Notes: generated from the letters alone by a model not told the origin. Shown: positions 7,022-16,424, numbered from the stretch's first letter. The stretch: DNA of 33,835 nucleotides from Gammaproteobacteria bacterium (GCA_024232855.1 JAAEPH010000028.1:1-33835); one strand, 5' to 3'. Numbers and translations: made by a program.

Positions 7022-9507
7022 TAGCGCGTCAGCCTCAGCGCATTGATGACTACCAGCAGTGAACTCAGCGACATGCCGATCGCGGCAAGCCATGGCGCCA
7101 CCAGCCCGATGGCCGCGACCGGAATCGCACCGAAATTATAAAACAATGCCCAGGCCATGTTCTGCCGGATTACACGGCGCGTGCGGTCAGCCATGTGGAA
7201 GACCTGATCGATACCGTCGAGACGATCGGCAATCAACACGATATCGGCATTGACCCTGGCGAGTGAGCTGGCGCCCGCCGCGGCGATGGAAACGTCGGCG
7301 CCGGCCAGTACCGGAGCGTCATTGATGCCGTCGCCCACCATCAACACCACCGCACCCGCGGTCTGCAAGTCCTGTACGGCCTCCATCTTCTGCTGTGGGG
7401 TCAGACCCGCCCGGCAGTTGCCGATACCGGTTTGCAGTGCGACCTGCCGCGTGGCAGCGGCGCGATCTCCGCTCATGAGGGTGACCGATATGCCCCTGGC
7501 GCACAGGGATTCGATCGTGGTGATAGCATCCTCACGCAACTCGTCGACAAAAGTGAACAGGGCCATGACTTCATCGGCGCACGCCAGAATGACGGCGCTT
7601 AGCGCGTCGCTGTCGATACTCTCCAGCCATTGCCCTGGAATCTCCGCGCAGCTGTTAGCAGTGATGAATTCGCAATTACCGATAAAGTAATCGACATCAT
7701 CGATGCGCGCGTGCAGGCCGCCACCGGCGACACTGAACACCCCGGACAGCTCACGGTCGGCGATGTCGCCCGCCGCGTGCACCAGCGCCCGCGCCAGGGG
7801 GTGCGCAGAGTGCTGCTCTATTGCCGCCGCTATGCCCAGGCACTCGGCGGAATCATAGGGCGCCGCGCTCACCACCTGGCTGAGCACTGGCTTGCCCAGG
7901 GTCAGGGTACCGGTCTTATCGAAGACCACGTGCGTAACATGGTTAAGTTTTTCCAGCGCCGCCGCGCGTTTCACCAGCAGCCCGCAAGCCTGCATCTTGC
8001 CGAGCATCGCGCTGATCGCCGTCGGCATCGCCAGTGACAGCGCGCAGGGGCAACTGACGATCAATACGGCTAACGCAATATCGAACCATCGCTCGGCATC
8101 CTCTATCCACCAGAATATAGCAACGCCGGCAACGACGAGCAGCACGATACTGATAAAACGTGCCGCAACCCGATCGGCGAGAAGCGCCAACGGCGGCTTA
8201 TCCGCCTGGGCGCGCTCGATGCTGCGTTGAATTTCCGCCATCACGGTATCGGCACCAACCGCGCCAACCTCCATCTGCAGCGGATTGGTGACGTTGATGC
8301 TACCCCCGAGTAGACGGTCCCCGGGCTGCTTGTCAAGCGGATTGCTTTCACCATTCAACAGGGATTCGTCCAACGCCGAGAATCCCGAAACAAGAGTGCC
8401 GTCAGCAGGTACCGTTTCACCGGGACGAATCAGCACGCGGTCACCGATCGCCAGCGTCGCGGCCGCCACCGTGGCCTCGCGGTCGCCGTTAGCTTGCAGA
8501 CGCGTCGCCGTCAGCGGCAGCGACTGCACCAGCTTCTCCACCGAGCCCGCGCAGCGCTGACGCGCCATATTTTCAAAATAGCGACTCGCGGACAGAAAAA
8601 ACACGAACATCACGATCGAATCAAAGTAAATTTCGCCATCGCCGGTGAGGGTGGCCATGCAACTGCTCGCAAAAGCGACCAGGATGGCGATGCTCACCGG
8701 AACATCCATGCCCACGCGTCGCTGCGCCAGATCACGCCAGGCGGAGTGGAAAAACGGGATCGCCGCGTAAAACATCACCGGCAGGGTCAGGCCCAGGCTC
8801 AACCAGCGAAAAAAAAACGTGAAGGATTGCTCCATGCCCGACCAGGCGCCGGCGTAAAGGCTGATCGACAACATCATCACCTGCATGCCGAAAAGACCGG
8901 CCACGGCGAGGCGGCGCAGCTGCTGGCCGCGCTGTCGACGATGCAATTCCTGCTGCCGGTTCGGATCGTAAGGCACGGCGCGATAACCGATTTTACGGAT
9001 TGAATGCAATATTTCGCTGAGCCTGATGCGCGAATCGTCCCACCGCACCAGGGCGCGCTGGGTGGCGTAATTGACGCGTACCTGCTCGACTCCGCGCAGC
9101 CCGGCAAGGTATTGTTCGATCAACCAGATGCATGCAGCGCAGGTGATGCCCTCGAGTATCAGGCTGGCTTCGCAGATTTCTGCATCGAGCCGATGCACGT
9201 ACTGCCTCTGGATTTCGGCGGTATCGTAAATCTCGCTCTCGCGAATAAAGTCGGGTATCAGTTCACGGCCGGTCGGCGCGGTTTCGGTGCGCACACGGTA
9301 GAAATTCTCGTGACCGGCAGCAATGATAGCCTGCGCCACGGCCAGGCACCCGTGACAGCACATGGCCCGCTCCGCACCATCGATGGCGAGCCTGAAATCG
9401 AGATCCGGCGACAGCGCCAGCCCGCAATGAAAACAGGCGCCGGCGACGCCCGTTCCACTGTCATCACAACCCGGCATGCTCTCAGATTTGCTTAGGTTCG
9501 ATACCAT
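7021..9507 (-). CDS. ccoI: Copper-translocating P-type ATPase for cbb3 assembly (CcoI/FixI)
   Basis: 828 residues. The N-terminus has a Cys-rich segment (CFHCG, then CCHGC) and a heavy-metal-associated domain with GITCAACIWLIEQ. The ATPase core carries the copper-channel motif SCPCALSLAMP, the phosphorylation motif DKTGTLT and the GDGINDAPVLAGADVSIA hinge motif. FixI/CcoI proteins export copper across the inner membrane for delivery to the CuB centre of cbb3 oxidase. The order ccoI-ccoS on the minus strand, next to ccoNOQP on the plus strand, supports this role over general copper detoxification. ATG 9507 is used; a second Met ten residues later is possible, and neither has a strong ribosome site. 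Confidence 0.95.
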   Translation of the reverse strand: MVSNLSKSESMPGCDDSGTGVAGACFHCGLALSPDLDFRLAIDGAERAMCCHGCLAVAQAIIAAGHENFYRVRTETAPTGRELIPDFIRESEIYDTAEIQRQYVHRLDAEICEASLILEGITCAACIWLIEQYLAGLRGVEQVRVNYATQRALVRWDDSRIRLSEILHSIRKIGYRAVPYDPNRQQELHRRQRGQQLRRLAVAGLFGMQVMMLSISLYAGAWSGMEQSFTFFFRWLSLGLTLPVMFYAAIPFFHSAWRDLAQRRVGMDVPVSIAILVAFASSCMATLTGDGEIYFDSIVMFVFFLSASRYFENMARQRCAGSVEKLVQSLPLTATRLQANGDREATVAAATLAIGDRVLIRPGETVPADGTLVSGFSALDESLLNGESNPLDKQPGDRLLGGSINVTNPLQMEVGAVGADTVMAEIQRSIERAQADKPPLALLADRVAARFISIVLLVVAGVAIFWWIEDAERWFDIALAVLIVSCPCALSLAMPTAISAMLGKMQACGLLVKRAAALEKLNHVTHVVFDKTGTLTLGKPVLSQVVSAAPYDSAECLGIAAAIEQHSAHPLARALVHAAGDIADRELSGVFSVAGGGLHARIDDVDYFIGNCEFITANSCAEIPGQWLESIDSDALSAVILACADEVMALFTFVDELREDAITTIESLCARGISVTLMSGDRAAATRQVALQTGIGNCRAGLTPQQKMEAVQDLQTAGAVVLMVGDGINDAPVLAGADVSIAAAGASSLARVNADIVLIADRLDGIDQVFHMADRTRRVIRQNMAWALFYNFGAIPVAAIGLVAPWLAAIGMSLSSLLVVINALRLTR

Positions 9508-9581
9508 GTTGAAACTGTCTGGTGAATGAAATCATAAAGTGTATAATTGGCCGCCGCTAACAAGGGGAATCTTCATTTCTC

Positions 9582-9595
9582 TTGACATATGTCAA
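9582..9595 (+). promoter_or_regulatory. FNR/ANR box upstream of the Yip1-like gene
   Basis: TTGACATATGTCAA is a perfect palindrome of the FNR type (TTGAC-N4-GTCAA). Its centre at 9588.5 predicts a transcript start near 9630, and AATAAT at 9617-9622 sits at the correct -10 distance. It may also feed read-through transcription into ccoN, and it lies about 75 bp from the divergent ccoI start. Confidence 0.8.
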
Positions 9596-9641
9596 TATTC
9601 AAATGAACTCGACGGGAATAATTCTCGCCGACAAAAAAAAC

Positions 9642-10244
9642 ATGTTTATACAGCACATTATAGGGCTTTTTACCGATCCCATGCGAGAGTGGGTGACGAT
9701 CCGCCAACAATACCGGAGTGGCAGCGGCGGTCTGGTTGGGCATGTCCTCATCCTCGCGCTGATTCCGGCTGTCTCGGGTTACATCGGCACCACGCAGGTC
9801 GGCTGGCGCATCGGCGTCGGCGACCCTATCCGCATTACCGGGGATTCGGCAGCTTCGATCGCAATTATCTACTACGTGGCCCTGCTGGTTGGCATATTCT
9901 CCATCGGCTGGGTCATCCACCTGCTCGGCAAGGTCTACGACGTGAACAAGCCCCTGCCGCTATGCATAGCGCTCGCGGCCTACACCGCTACCCCGTTATT
10001 TTTGATCGGCCTCATGCAGGTCTACCCGGTGCTGTGGCTGAACATGCTGATGGGGCTTCCCGCGCTCGCCTACACGGTCTACCTTCTGTATTCGGGTCTG
10101 CCCATCATGATGGATATCCCTCCTGAGCGCGGCTTCCTCTACTCCTCCGCGGTACTCGCGGTAGGGCTGGTCGCGCTGGTTGCCATGCTGGCGATGACCG
10201 CATTGCTCTGGGGTATGGGCCTGCAACCGGTATTCACCTACTAA
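9642..10244 (+). CDS. Yip1-family / DUF1282-type membrane protein
   Basis: About 200 residues, with five or so hydrophobic segments (for example HVLILALIPAVSGYIG, IIYYVALLVGIFSIGWVI and SSAVLAVGLVALVAMLAMTALL). The N-terminal FTDPMREWVTIRQQ segment and the overall layout fit bacterial Yip1-domain proteins, whose function is not established. Starts at 9582 (TTG, inside the FNR box) and 9603 would lie upstream of the predicted transcript start near 9630, so ATG 9642 (MFIQHIIGLFTDPMREW) is preferred; it also matches typical family N-termini. No good Shine-Dalgarno precedes it. It lies 56 bp before ccoN and may be co-transcribed with it, suggesting a role in the microaerobic envelope, which is inference. 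Confidence 0.8.
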   Translation: MFIQHIIGLFTDPMREWVTIRQQYRSGSGGLVGHVLILALIPAVSGYIGTTQVGWRIGVGDPIRITGDSAASIAIIYYVALLVGIFSIGWVIHLLGKVYDVNKPLPLCIALAAYTATPLFLIGLMQVYPVLWLNMLMGLPALAYTVYLLYSGLPIMMDIPPERGFLYSSAVLAVGLVALVAMLAMTALLWGMGLQPVFTY

Positions 10245-10268
10245 TCACCAACTGATGGATTCACCTGT

Positions 10269-10282
10269 TTGATGCACATCAA
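10269..10282 (+). promoter_or_regulatory. FNR/ANR box immediately upstream of ccoN
   Basis: TTGATGCACATCAA is a consensus FNR site, extended to an 18-bp palindrome GTTTGATGCACATCAAAC (10267-10284). Its centre is only 25.5 bp before the ccoN ATG at 10301 and it nearly touches the Shine-Dalgarno GAGGA. At this position class II activation would start transcription inside ccoN, so repression, roadblock or modulation of read-through is possible. Confidence 0.85.
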
Positions 10283-10300
10283 ACACCGAGGAAGCACTAG

Positions 10301-11722
10301 ATGACAAACACTGAAACCTACAATTACAAAGTAGTTCGGCAATTTTCGATTATGACCATCGTCTGGGGTCTGGTCGGCATGTCGGTCGGCGTATTGATCG
10401 CCGCGCAACTGGCCTGGCCGGTACTCAACTTCGATGTCCCGTGGCTGACCTTCGGCCGTTTGCGGCCGTTGCATACCAACGCGGTCATCTTCGCCTTTGG
10501 CGGTTGCGCCCTGTTTGCTACCTCTTATTACGTGGTTCAGCATACCTGTCACGTCAAACTGGCCTTTCCGGCACTGGCCGCGTTCACCTTCTGGGGCTGG
10601 CAGGCGGTCATACTGCTGGCGGCGATCACGCTACCGCTCGGCATCACCACCAGCAAGGAGTACGCCGAACTGGAATGGCCGATCGACATCCTCATCACGC
10701 TGGTCTGGGTCAGCTATGCGCTGGTGTTCTTCGGCACGATCGTGAAACGCCGCATCCCGCACATCTACGTCGCCAACTGGTTCTTCGGCGCCTTCATCAT
10801 CACCGTCGCGGTACTGCACCTGTTCAACAGCGCCGCGCTGCCGGTCTCCTTCTGGAAATCCTACTCGGCCTACGCGGGGGTTCAGGATGCGATGGTGCAA
10901 TGGTGGTATGGCCACAACGCGGTCGGTTTTTTCCTGACAGCCGGCTTCCTCGGTATCATGTACTACTTCGTACCCAAGCAAGCCGGACGTCCGGTTTATT
11001 CCTATCGCCTGTCGGTGGTGCATTTCTGGGCGCTGGTGTTCACCTATATCTGGGCCGGCCCCCATCACCTGCATTACACCGCGCTGCCCGACTGGGCGCA
11101 GTCGCTCGGCATGGTCATGTCGCTAATCCTGCTGGCGCCGTCCTGGGGCGGCATGATCAACGGCATCATGACGCTGTCGGGGGCCTGGCACAAGCTGCGC
11201 ACCGATCCTGTGCTGCGCTTGCTCATCGTCTCTATTTCGTTCTACGGCATGTCCACTTTCGAAGGTCCTATGATGTCGATCAAGACCGTCAACGCGCTTT
11301 CCCACTACACCGACTGGACCATTGGTCACGTGCACTCCGGCGCCCTCGGATGGGTCGCGCTGGTATCCATGGGCGCCATGTACTACCTGATCCCACGCAT
11401 GTTCGGACGCGAGCTCTACAGTCTGAGGCTGGTGGAGGTTCACTTCTGGACCGCAACCATCGGCATCGTGCTCTACATTACCTCGATGTGGGTCGCCGGC
11501 ATCATGCAGGGCCTGATGTGGCGCGCGGTGAACGAGGACGGCACGCTCACCTACAGCTTCGTCGAGTCGGTTCAGGCGATGCACCCCTATTACATCGTAC
11601 GCACCCTGGGGGGCGCCTTCTTCTTGTTAGGCGCCGTGGTAATGGCTTACAACCTGTGGCGGAGTGTCGCCGACGCAAAGCCCGTCGAGGTTGAAATCCC
11701 TGAACCGGCAAGCGCCCACTGA
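10301..11722 (+). CDS. ccoN: cbb3-type cytochrome c oxidase subunit I
   Basis: 473 residues; the catalytic heme-copper subunit that reduces oxygen to water at low oxygen tension in the inner membrane. It begins with [17 protein letters not shown], typical of CcoN, behind a GAGGA ribosome site. About twelve membrane helices are apparent. Visible ligand motifs are [14 protein letters not shown] (low-spin heme His), [11 protein letters not shown] (CuB His with the nearby cross-linking Tyr of the C-family), GPHHLHYT (CuB His pair) and [11 protein letters not shown] (heme His pair). It is followed by ccoO, ccoQ and ccoP in the standard operon order. Nothing is missing compared with the family. Confidence 0.97.
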   Translation: MTNTETYNYKVVRQFSIMTIVWGLVGMSVGVLIAAQLAWPVLNFDVPWLTFGRLRPLHTNAVIFAFGGCALFATSYYVVQHTCHVKLAFPALAAFTFWGWQAVILLAAITLPLGITTSKEYAELEWPIDILITLVWVSYALVFFGTIVKRRIPHIYVANWFFGAFIITVAVLHLFNSAALPVSFWKSYSAYAGVQDAMVQWWYGHNAVGFFLTAGFLGIMYYFVPKQAGRPVYSYRLSVVHFWALVFTYIWAGPHHLHYTALPDWAQSLGMVMSLILLAPSWGGMINGIMTLSGAWHKLRTDPVLRLLIVSISFYGMSTFEGPMMSIKTVNALSHYTDWTIGHVHSGALGWVALVSMGAMYYLIPRMFGRELYSLRLVEVHFWTATIGIVLYITSMWVAGIMQGLMWRAVNEDGTLTYSFVESVQAMHPYYIVRTLGGAFFLLGAVVMAYNLWRSVADAKPVEVEIPEPASAH

Positions 11723-11742
11723 GTAGAGGACGAGATATCACT

Positions 11743-12357
11743 ATGGCTTCAGCACACGATAAAGTTGAAAAGAACATCGGCCTGATGATCGTCCTGATCA
11801 TCGGCGTCATATCGATCGGCGGACTGGTCCAGATTATCCCGCTGTTTTTCCAGGATTCCCTGACCGAGCCGGTCGCCGGACTGAAACCCTATTCCGCGCT
11901 GCGCCTCGAAGGACGAGACGTCTACGTGCGCGAGGGTTGTTACGTCTGCCACTCGCAAATGATTCGCCCTTTCCGCGCCGAGACCGAACGCTACGGACAC
12001 TACTCGGTTGCCGGTGAATTCGTCTACGATCGCCCCTTCCAGTGGGGTTCGAAACGCACCGGCCCCGATCTGCACCGGGTCGGTGGACGCTACAGCGATG
12101 ACTGGCACCGGGTTCACATGGTAAATCCACGCGACGTGGTGCCGGAATCGATCATGCCGGGTTATCCCTGGCTCGAGGAAAACGCGCTCGATGGCAGCGA
12201 TATCCAGGCAAAAATGGAAACCCTGCGGATCCTTGGTTCACCCTACAGCGACGATGAGATCGAAGCGGCACCCAGGGCACTGGAAGGCAAGACCGAACTC
12301 GATGCCCTGGTCGCCTACCTGCAGGGTCTCGGCACCGAACTGAAGACGAGGAAATAG
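11743..12357 (+). CDS. ccoO: cbb3-type cytochrome c oxidase subunit II (monoheme)
   Basis: 204 residues. An N-terminal membrane anchor ([26 protein letters not shown]) precedes a periplasmic c-type cytochrome domain with one heme-attachment motif, CYVCH, near residue 68, followed by [15 protein letters not shown] and the conserved [16 protein letters not shown]. CcoO passes electrons from CcoP to CcoN. The distal Met ligand is probably in [16 protein letters not shown] lies upstream of the ATG. It is the normal length and sits 20 bp after ccoN. Confidence 0.96.
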   Translation: MASAHDKVEKNIGLMIVLIIGVISIGGLVQIIPLFFQDSLTEPVAGLKPYSALRLEGRDVYVREGCYVCHSQMIRPFRAETERYGHYSVAGEFVYDRPFQWGSKRTGPDLHRVGGRYSDDWHRVHMVNPRDVVPESIMPGYPWLEENALDGSDIQAKMETLRILGSPYSDDEIEAAPRALEGKTELDALVAYLQGLGTELKTRK

Positions 12358-12359
12358 CG

Positions 12360-12530
12360 ATGACCTTTACCCTGTTTCAATCGATCTGGTCGATCGTGGT
12401 AATGATCACCTTCCTCGGAATCGTCGTCTGGGCCTACAGCGCCAAACGCAAAACATCGTTTGACGAAGCCGCGCGCCTGCCCTTCGACGACGAGCCGCCA
12501 ACCGATAACAACAAACTTTCATCGGAGTAG
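12360..12530 (+). CDS. ccoQ: cbb3-type oxidase subunit CcoQ/FixQ
   Basis: 56 residues, with one N-terminal membrane helix (LFQSIWSIVVMITFLGIVVWAY) and a charged cytoplasmic tail (SAKRKTSFDEAARLPFDDEPP), the normal pattern for CcoQ. CcoQ stabilises the cbb3 complex and has been linked to oxygen signalling in Rhodobacter. The ATG lies 2 bp after the ccoO stop and the stop is 4 bp before the ccoP start, so translation is tightly coupled. The identification rests on position and topology because the sequence is short and variable in the family. Confidence 0.92.
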   Translation: MTFTLFQSIWSIVVMITFLGIVVWAYSAKRKTSFDEAARLPFDDEPPTDNNKLSSE

Positions 12531-12534
12531 GTTC

Positions 12535-13443
12535 ATGGCCGATTTTAATAGCGATTTCTGGCACTGGTATATCGCGATTCTGACTGTTCTCAGCATTCTC
12601 GCCTGCGTCTGGCTGTTGCGCTGGATGACGACGGGATACAAGAAAACTGACACGGTCGAGGACACCGGGCATATCTGGGACGGTGATCTCACCGAGCTCA
12701 ACAATCCGCTACCCCGCTGGTGGCTGGGCCTTTTTTATATCACCATCGCCTTCGGGGGGTTTTACCTGCTGCTCTATCCGGGGCTGGGTACTTTCAGCGG
12801 GATGCTCGACTGGAGTTCCAGGGGCGAGTACGAACAGGAAGTCGAACGTGTCGAAGCCGAGGTCGGTCCGTTGTTTGCGCGTTACCAGCAGACACCCATC
12901 GTCGACCTGGTCAAGGATGAAACCGCGTTCAAGATCGGCGAACGCCTGTTTGCGAATTACTGCACGACCTGCCATGGCTCGGACGCACGCGGTGCGCGCG
13001 CCTATCCGAACCTGCGCGATGGCGCCTGGATCTGGGGTGGAGCTCCGGAAGAAATCAAGACCACCATCATGCACGGCCGCCAGGCGGCGATGCCCGCCTG
13101 GGAAGCTGCGCTCGGCGGCAAAGGCGGCGTCGACGAAATCACCCAGTACGTGCTGAGCCTGTCCGGACGCGCAACCATCACCGAACTGGTCGCCGGGGGC
13201 AAGGAAAAATTCCAGGTCTTCTGTGTCGCCTGTCACGGTGCTGACGGAACCGGAAACAAGGCGTTCGGTGCTCCCAACCTGACCGATGATATCTGGTTGT
13301 ACGGCAGCTCAATCACCCGCATCGGGCAATCGATCGCCGAGGGCCGTAATGGCAACATGCCGGCACAGGGAGAATTTCTCGGTGAGGCCAAGGTACATTT
13401 GCTGGCGGCCTACATTTACGGGTTGTCGCAGGGAAACCAGTGA
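12535..13443 (+). CDS. ccoP: cbb3-type cytochrome c oxidase subunit III (diheme)
   Basis: 302 residues. The N-terminus (MADFNSDFWHWYIAILTVLSI) forms the first helix; the motif DGDLTELNNPLPRWWLGLFYIT begins the second. Two c-type heme sites follow: CTTCHGSDARG near residue 143 and CVACHGADGTG near 229, each with a downstream Met-containing stretch (AAMPAWE; GNMPAQGEFL). CcoP accepts electrons from soluble cytochromes c. A longer frame opens upstream in ccoQ, but the ATG at 12535 gives the normal CcoP N-terminus. Confidence 0.96.
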   Translation: MADFNSDFWHWYIAILTVLSILACVWLLRWMTTGYKKTDTVEDTGHIWDGDLTELNNPLPRWWLGLFYITIAFGGFYLLLYPGLGTFSGMLDWSSRGEYEQEVERVEAEVGPLFARYQQTPIVDLVKDETAFKIGERLFANYCTTCHGSDARGARAYPNLRDGAWIWGGAPEEIKTTIMHGRQAAMPAWEAALGGKGGVDEITQYVLSLSGRATITELVAGGKEKFQVFCVACHGADGTGNKAFGAPNLTDDIWLYGSSITRIGQSIAEGRNGNMPAQGEFLGEAKVHLLAAYIYGLSQGNQ

Positions 13444-13715
13444 ATTCCATGACCCCGGATAAGATACCTTTTTCGCAACAAGCGATCTCGGTGCTGTGGC
13501 CTTCGTTCCTCACCGCGATCGTCGCCACCGGGATTTTCTTTTCGGCTTTCAATCCGCTAGACCTGGCGCCGTTCAATCTCGATATCGATATCAGTCCGCT
13601 GGCCGCCTACAGCATCGGCTTTTTCATCTTCTGGATGCTGGCCACTGTCTCCAGCCTGGGTACGCTTTACTTCACGGTTTCAAACTGTCGCTTTCTCAGT
13701 AAGCAAGGACAATAG
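13440..13715 (+). CDS. Small two-helix membrane protein in the cbb3 operon
   Basis: 91 residues with two hydrophobic segments (SVLWPSFLTAIVATGIFFSAF and AYSIGFFIFWMLATVSSLGTLYF) separated by an acidic loop rich in Asp and Ile. The GTG at 13440 overlaps the ccoP stop (GTGA) and AGGGA lies about 7 bases before it; ATG 13449 is an alternative with poorer spacing. I know comparable small proteins of this type between ccoP and ccoG in gammaproteobacteria but no established function. A role in assembly or stability of the oxidase is inferred from position only. Confidence 0.8.
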   Translation: MNSMTPDKIPFSQQAISVLWPSFLTAIVATGIFFSAFNPLDLAPFNLDIDISPLAAYSIGFFIFWMLATVSSLGTLYFTVSNCRFLSKQGQ

Positions 13716-13740
13716 TTACCCGGCAGCGGGCGGTAATCCC

Positions 13741-15135
13741 ATGGCAACTTCGCAAGAAAATAACGGCGAACAAGTACTTTACGCGGCGCATAAAAAAATA
13801 TACCCGCGCGAAGTCAGCGGCTATTTTACGCGTTTGCGCGTACTGTCGCTGGTTACCCTGCTTGGGATTTACTACGTCACGCCACTGCTGCAGTGGGAAG
13901 GCCGCCAGGCCATACTTTTCGACCTGCCGGCGCGCAAGTTTTACCTGTTCGGATTGACCCTGTGGCCACAGGATTTCATCTACCTCGCCGCGCTGCTGAT
14001 CCTGGCGGGCCTTGCGTTGTTTTTTTTTACCGCGCTACTGGGGCGTATCTGGTGCGGCTACGCCTGCCCGCAAACCGTCTGGACCGAAGCTTACTTATGG
14101 ATGGAACGCAAGATCGAGGGCAAGCGCACGCAGCGCATGAAGCTCGACAAGGCGCCAACCACGGCCAAAAAAATACGCACCAAGGTGCTCAAACATACCG
14201 TCTGGATCGCCTTTTCGCTGTGGACCGGTTTTACCTTTGTCGCCTACTTCACACCGGTCGATGAGCTGGCCAACAAGCTCCTGAGCCTGAGCCTCGGACC
14301 CTGGGAAACGTTCTGGATCCTGTTCTACAGCTTTGCCACCTACGGCAATGCCGGCTTTATGCGTGAACAGGTATGTATGTACATGTGTCCCTATGCACGC
14401 TTCCAGGGCGCCATGTTCGACTCGGATACGCTCATCGTCGCCTACCAACCGGAACGCGGCGAGCCGCGCGGATCGCGGCGGCGCGGTGTTGCGCCCACGT
14501 CGGTCGGGCTCGGCGACTGCATCGACTGCAGCGTCTGCGTCCAGGTATGCCCCACCGGAATCGATATCCGTGACGGCCTGCAGTATGAATGCATCGCCTG
14601 TTCGGCCTGTATCGATGCCTGTGACGAAATCATGGACAAGATGTCCTACCCGCGCGGCCTGATAAGATATACCACCGAAAATTCAGTTCTGGGCAAGGCC
14701 CAGCGAGTCCTGCGCCCGCGCATCATGGTGTACGCGGCAATACTACTGCTGCTGTGTGGCCTGTTGGTTGCCCATATTTCGCAGCGTGTCGCCCTTGATC
14801 TTGACGTAATTCGGGATCGTAATACCCTCTATCGCGAAACCCGCGATGGTTTGATCGAAAACGTCTACACCCTGAAGATACTCAACATGGATTCGCAATC
14901 ACATCGCTACAAGCTGTGGGCCGAAGGCATCGACGGTTTGAAGCTGGCCAGCGACCAGACGGAAATTGTCGTCGAAGCCGGCTCAGTCTATCAAATTGTC
15001 GTGCGCCTGCAGGCGGACGAATTGAACCTCGAGGCACGCAGTGTACCGGTCAGTTTTTACCTGCAGGCCGAGGATAGCAACCACCTGAGCACGGTCGAAG
15101 AAGCACGCTTCGTAGGCCCAGGTGAAACACGATGA
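13741..15135 (+). CDS. ccoG: Cytochrome c oxidase accessory protein CcoG (FixG/RdxA), ferredoxin-type
   Basis: 464 residues. The N-terminal membrane part includes GRIWCGYACPQTVWTEAYLWMERKIEG, typical of CcoG; two cluster motifs then follow, CIDCSVCVQVCPTG and CIACSACIDACDEIMDK, for two 4Fe-4S clusters. After a last membrane helix near residue 330 (IMVYAAILLLLCGLLVAHI) there is an Ig-like periplasmic domain. CcoG is reported to reduce Cu(II) to Cu(I) during cbb3 maturation. It lies 25 bp after the small membrane gene and overlaps ccoH by four bases. All cysteines expected of the family are present. Confidence 0.96.
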   Translation: MATSQENNGEQVLYAAHKKIYPREVSGYFTRLRVLSLVTLLGIYYVTPLLQWEGRQAILFDLPARKFYLFGLTLWPQDFIYLAALLILAGLALFFFTALLGRIWCGYACPQTVWTEAYLWMERKIEGKRTQRMKLDKAPTTAKKIRTKVLKHTVWIAFSLWTGFTFVAYFTPVDELANKLLSLSLGPWETFWILFYSFATYGNAGFMREQVCMYMCPYARFQGAMFDSDTLIVAYQPERGEPRGSRRRGVAPTSVGLGDCIDCSVCVQVCPTGIDIRDGLQYECIACSACIDACDEIMDKMSYPRGLIRYTTENSVLGKAQRVLRPRIMVYAAILLLLCGLLVAHISQRVALDLDVIRDRNTLYRETRDGLIENVYTLKILNMDSQSHRYKLWAEGIDGLKLASDQTEIVVEAGSVYQIVVRLQADELNLEARSVPVSFYLQAEDSNHLSTVEEARFVGPGETR

Positions 15136-15644
15136 AAGCCGCGAACTCGCCGATTCGCAGCTGGAAGCGGGAACCGCTGGTGTGGATGCTGATCGCGATT
15201 CCGCTGGCGTCGGTGATCATGGGCGTGGTCATGATTACGCTTGCAATTCAGTCCTATTCCGGGCTGGTAGTCGACGACTACTATAAAAAGGGCAAGCAGA
15301 TCAACCGCGTACTCGCGCGCGATCAACTGGCCTACGAACTCGGCCTCGCCGCCGCGCTTTCGATCGACGCCTCGAACGGGATCAATATCCGCTTTGATTC
15401 CGGGGTAAGCATTGTCCCGGGCGAGCGCATTGAACTCAAGCTGGTGCACGCGACCATGCCGGGACTCGATCAACAACTGTTTTTCGATAACACATATACC
15501 AGGCCGCTGAAATCATCGCTGAAACTACCAGGGCCCGGACGCTGGAATCTCATCCTGCAAACCCCGGACTGGCGTCTGACCGGCTCGCTGCAGTACCCCG
15601 ATCAACGTAGCGCGCAACTGCTGCCCAACTATAGCGCCGAATAA
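15132..15644 (+). CDS. ccoH: cbb3 oxidase assembly protein CcoH/FixH
   Basis: 170 residues. One N-terminal helix (LVWMLIAIPLASVIMGVVMITLAI) is followed by the FixH hallmark GLVVDDYYKKGKQINRVLARDQ and a periplasmic beta-rich domain with RWNLILQTPDWRLTGSL near the end. CcoH is required for stable assembly of cbb3 and contacts CcoN. The ATG overlaps the ccoG stop (ATGA). Length and motifs are standard for the family. Confidence 0.94.
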   Translation: MKAANSPIRSWKREPLVWMLIAIPLASVIMGVVMITLAIQSYSGLVVDDYYKKGKQINRVLARDQLAYELGLAAALSIDASNGINIRFDSGVSIVPGERIELKLVHATMPGLDQQLFFDNTYTRPLKSSLKLPGPGRWNLILQTPDWRLTGSLQYPDQRSAQLLPNYSAE

Positions 15645-15653
15645 GCTAGACCA

Positions 15654-16424
15654 ATGGAACTCACTTTTGGCGCAGCAGTTATCGTTGGACTACTGGGTTC
15701 GAGCCATTGCATCGGCATGTGCGGAGGTATCGTCGGCGCCCTTAATATGGGCATCGCCGGTAATCCGGGCTCGCGACCGGCTTCGCGATTCGTCTATCAA
15801 CTCGCTTACAACCTCGGTCGTATCAGCAGCTACCTGCTGGTCGGGCTACTGGCGGGATCACTGGGTGCGGGACTGGCTAAACTGGGTGTCAATCCGATTA
15901 CCGGAAAATTGTTCGCCTCCGGCTTCATTATCGCGCTTGGTCTTTATCTCACGAACTGGTGGCGCGGCCTGGCGGTTCTGGAAAAAATCGGATTGAAGCT
16001 ATGGTGTCACATTCAGCCGCTGGGGCAGCGGCTGTTCCCGATTACCAGCCCGCCGCAGGCGTTTTTACTCGGCACACTCTGGGGATGGCTGCCCTGTGGC
16101 CTGGTCTACGCTACCGTGGCCTGGTCCCTGACCACCGCAAACGCCCTGGATGCAGCCCTGCTGATGCTGGGCTTCGGTCTCGGCACGCTGCCGGCCATGC
16201 TGCTCGTCGGCAGCGCTTTCAACTACCTGAGGGACTGGGTAAGAAGCCCGCCGATCCGAACCTCGGCGGGAATCCTGATTATTGCTTTCGGACTTTACAG
16301 TGGGATCAGCGGCCTTTCACGGCCGCATCACCAACATCATACCGACTTGAGCTCGACCGTTTTGCAACAGTCCGGTGAGACATTACTTACCCGGGTGCCG
16401 GCAATTTTTCGCAGCGTGTCGTGA
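15654..16424 (+). CDS. Sulfite exporter TauE/SafE-family (UreH-like) membrane protein of the cbb3 cluster
   Basis: 256 residues with about six membrane helices. Motifs of this subgroup are GSSHCIGMCGGIVGAL at the N-terminus and GWLPCGLVYATVAW in the middle; the paired Cys and His residues suggest metal or thiol chemistry, as in DsbD-like and UreH-like transporters. Proteins of this group often follow ccoH, so a part in copper supply for the oxidase is plausible but unproven. The tail is unusual: after the last helix, a His-rich RPHHQHHTD stretch and about 25 further residues overlap the 3' end of the convergent fnr gene by 88 bp. Confidence 0.88.
   Translation: MELTFGAAVIVGLLGSSHCIGMCGGIVGALNMGIAGNPGSRPASRFVYQLAYNLGRISSYLLVGLLAGSLGAGLAKLGVNPITGKLFASGFIIALGLYLTNWWRGLAVLEKIGLKLWCHIQPLGQRLFPITSPPQAFLLGTLWGWLPCGLVYATVAWSLTTANALDAALLMLGFGLGTLPAMLLVGSAFNYLRDWVRSPPIRTSAGILIIAFGLYSGISGLSRPHHQHHTDLSSTVLQQSGETLLTRVPAIFRSVS

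Noticed and set aside
10441-11694. Long ORF (417 codons) in another frame of ccoN
   Set aside because: It lies wholly within ccoN, has a low-complexity Arg/His/Gly-rich translation typical of GC-rich shadow frames, and shows no family motif.
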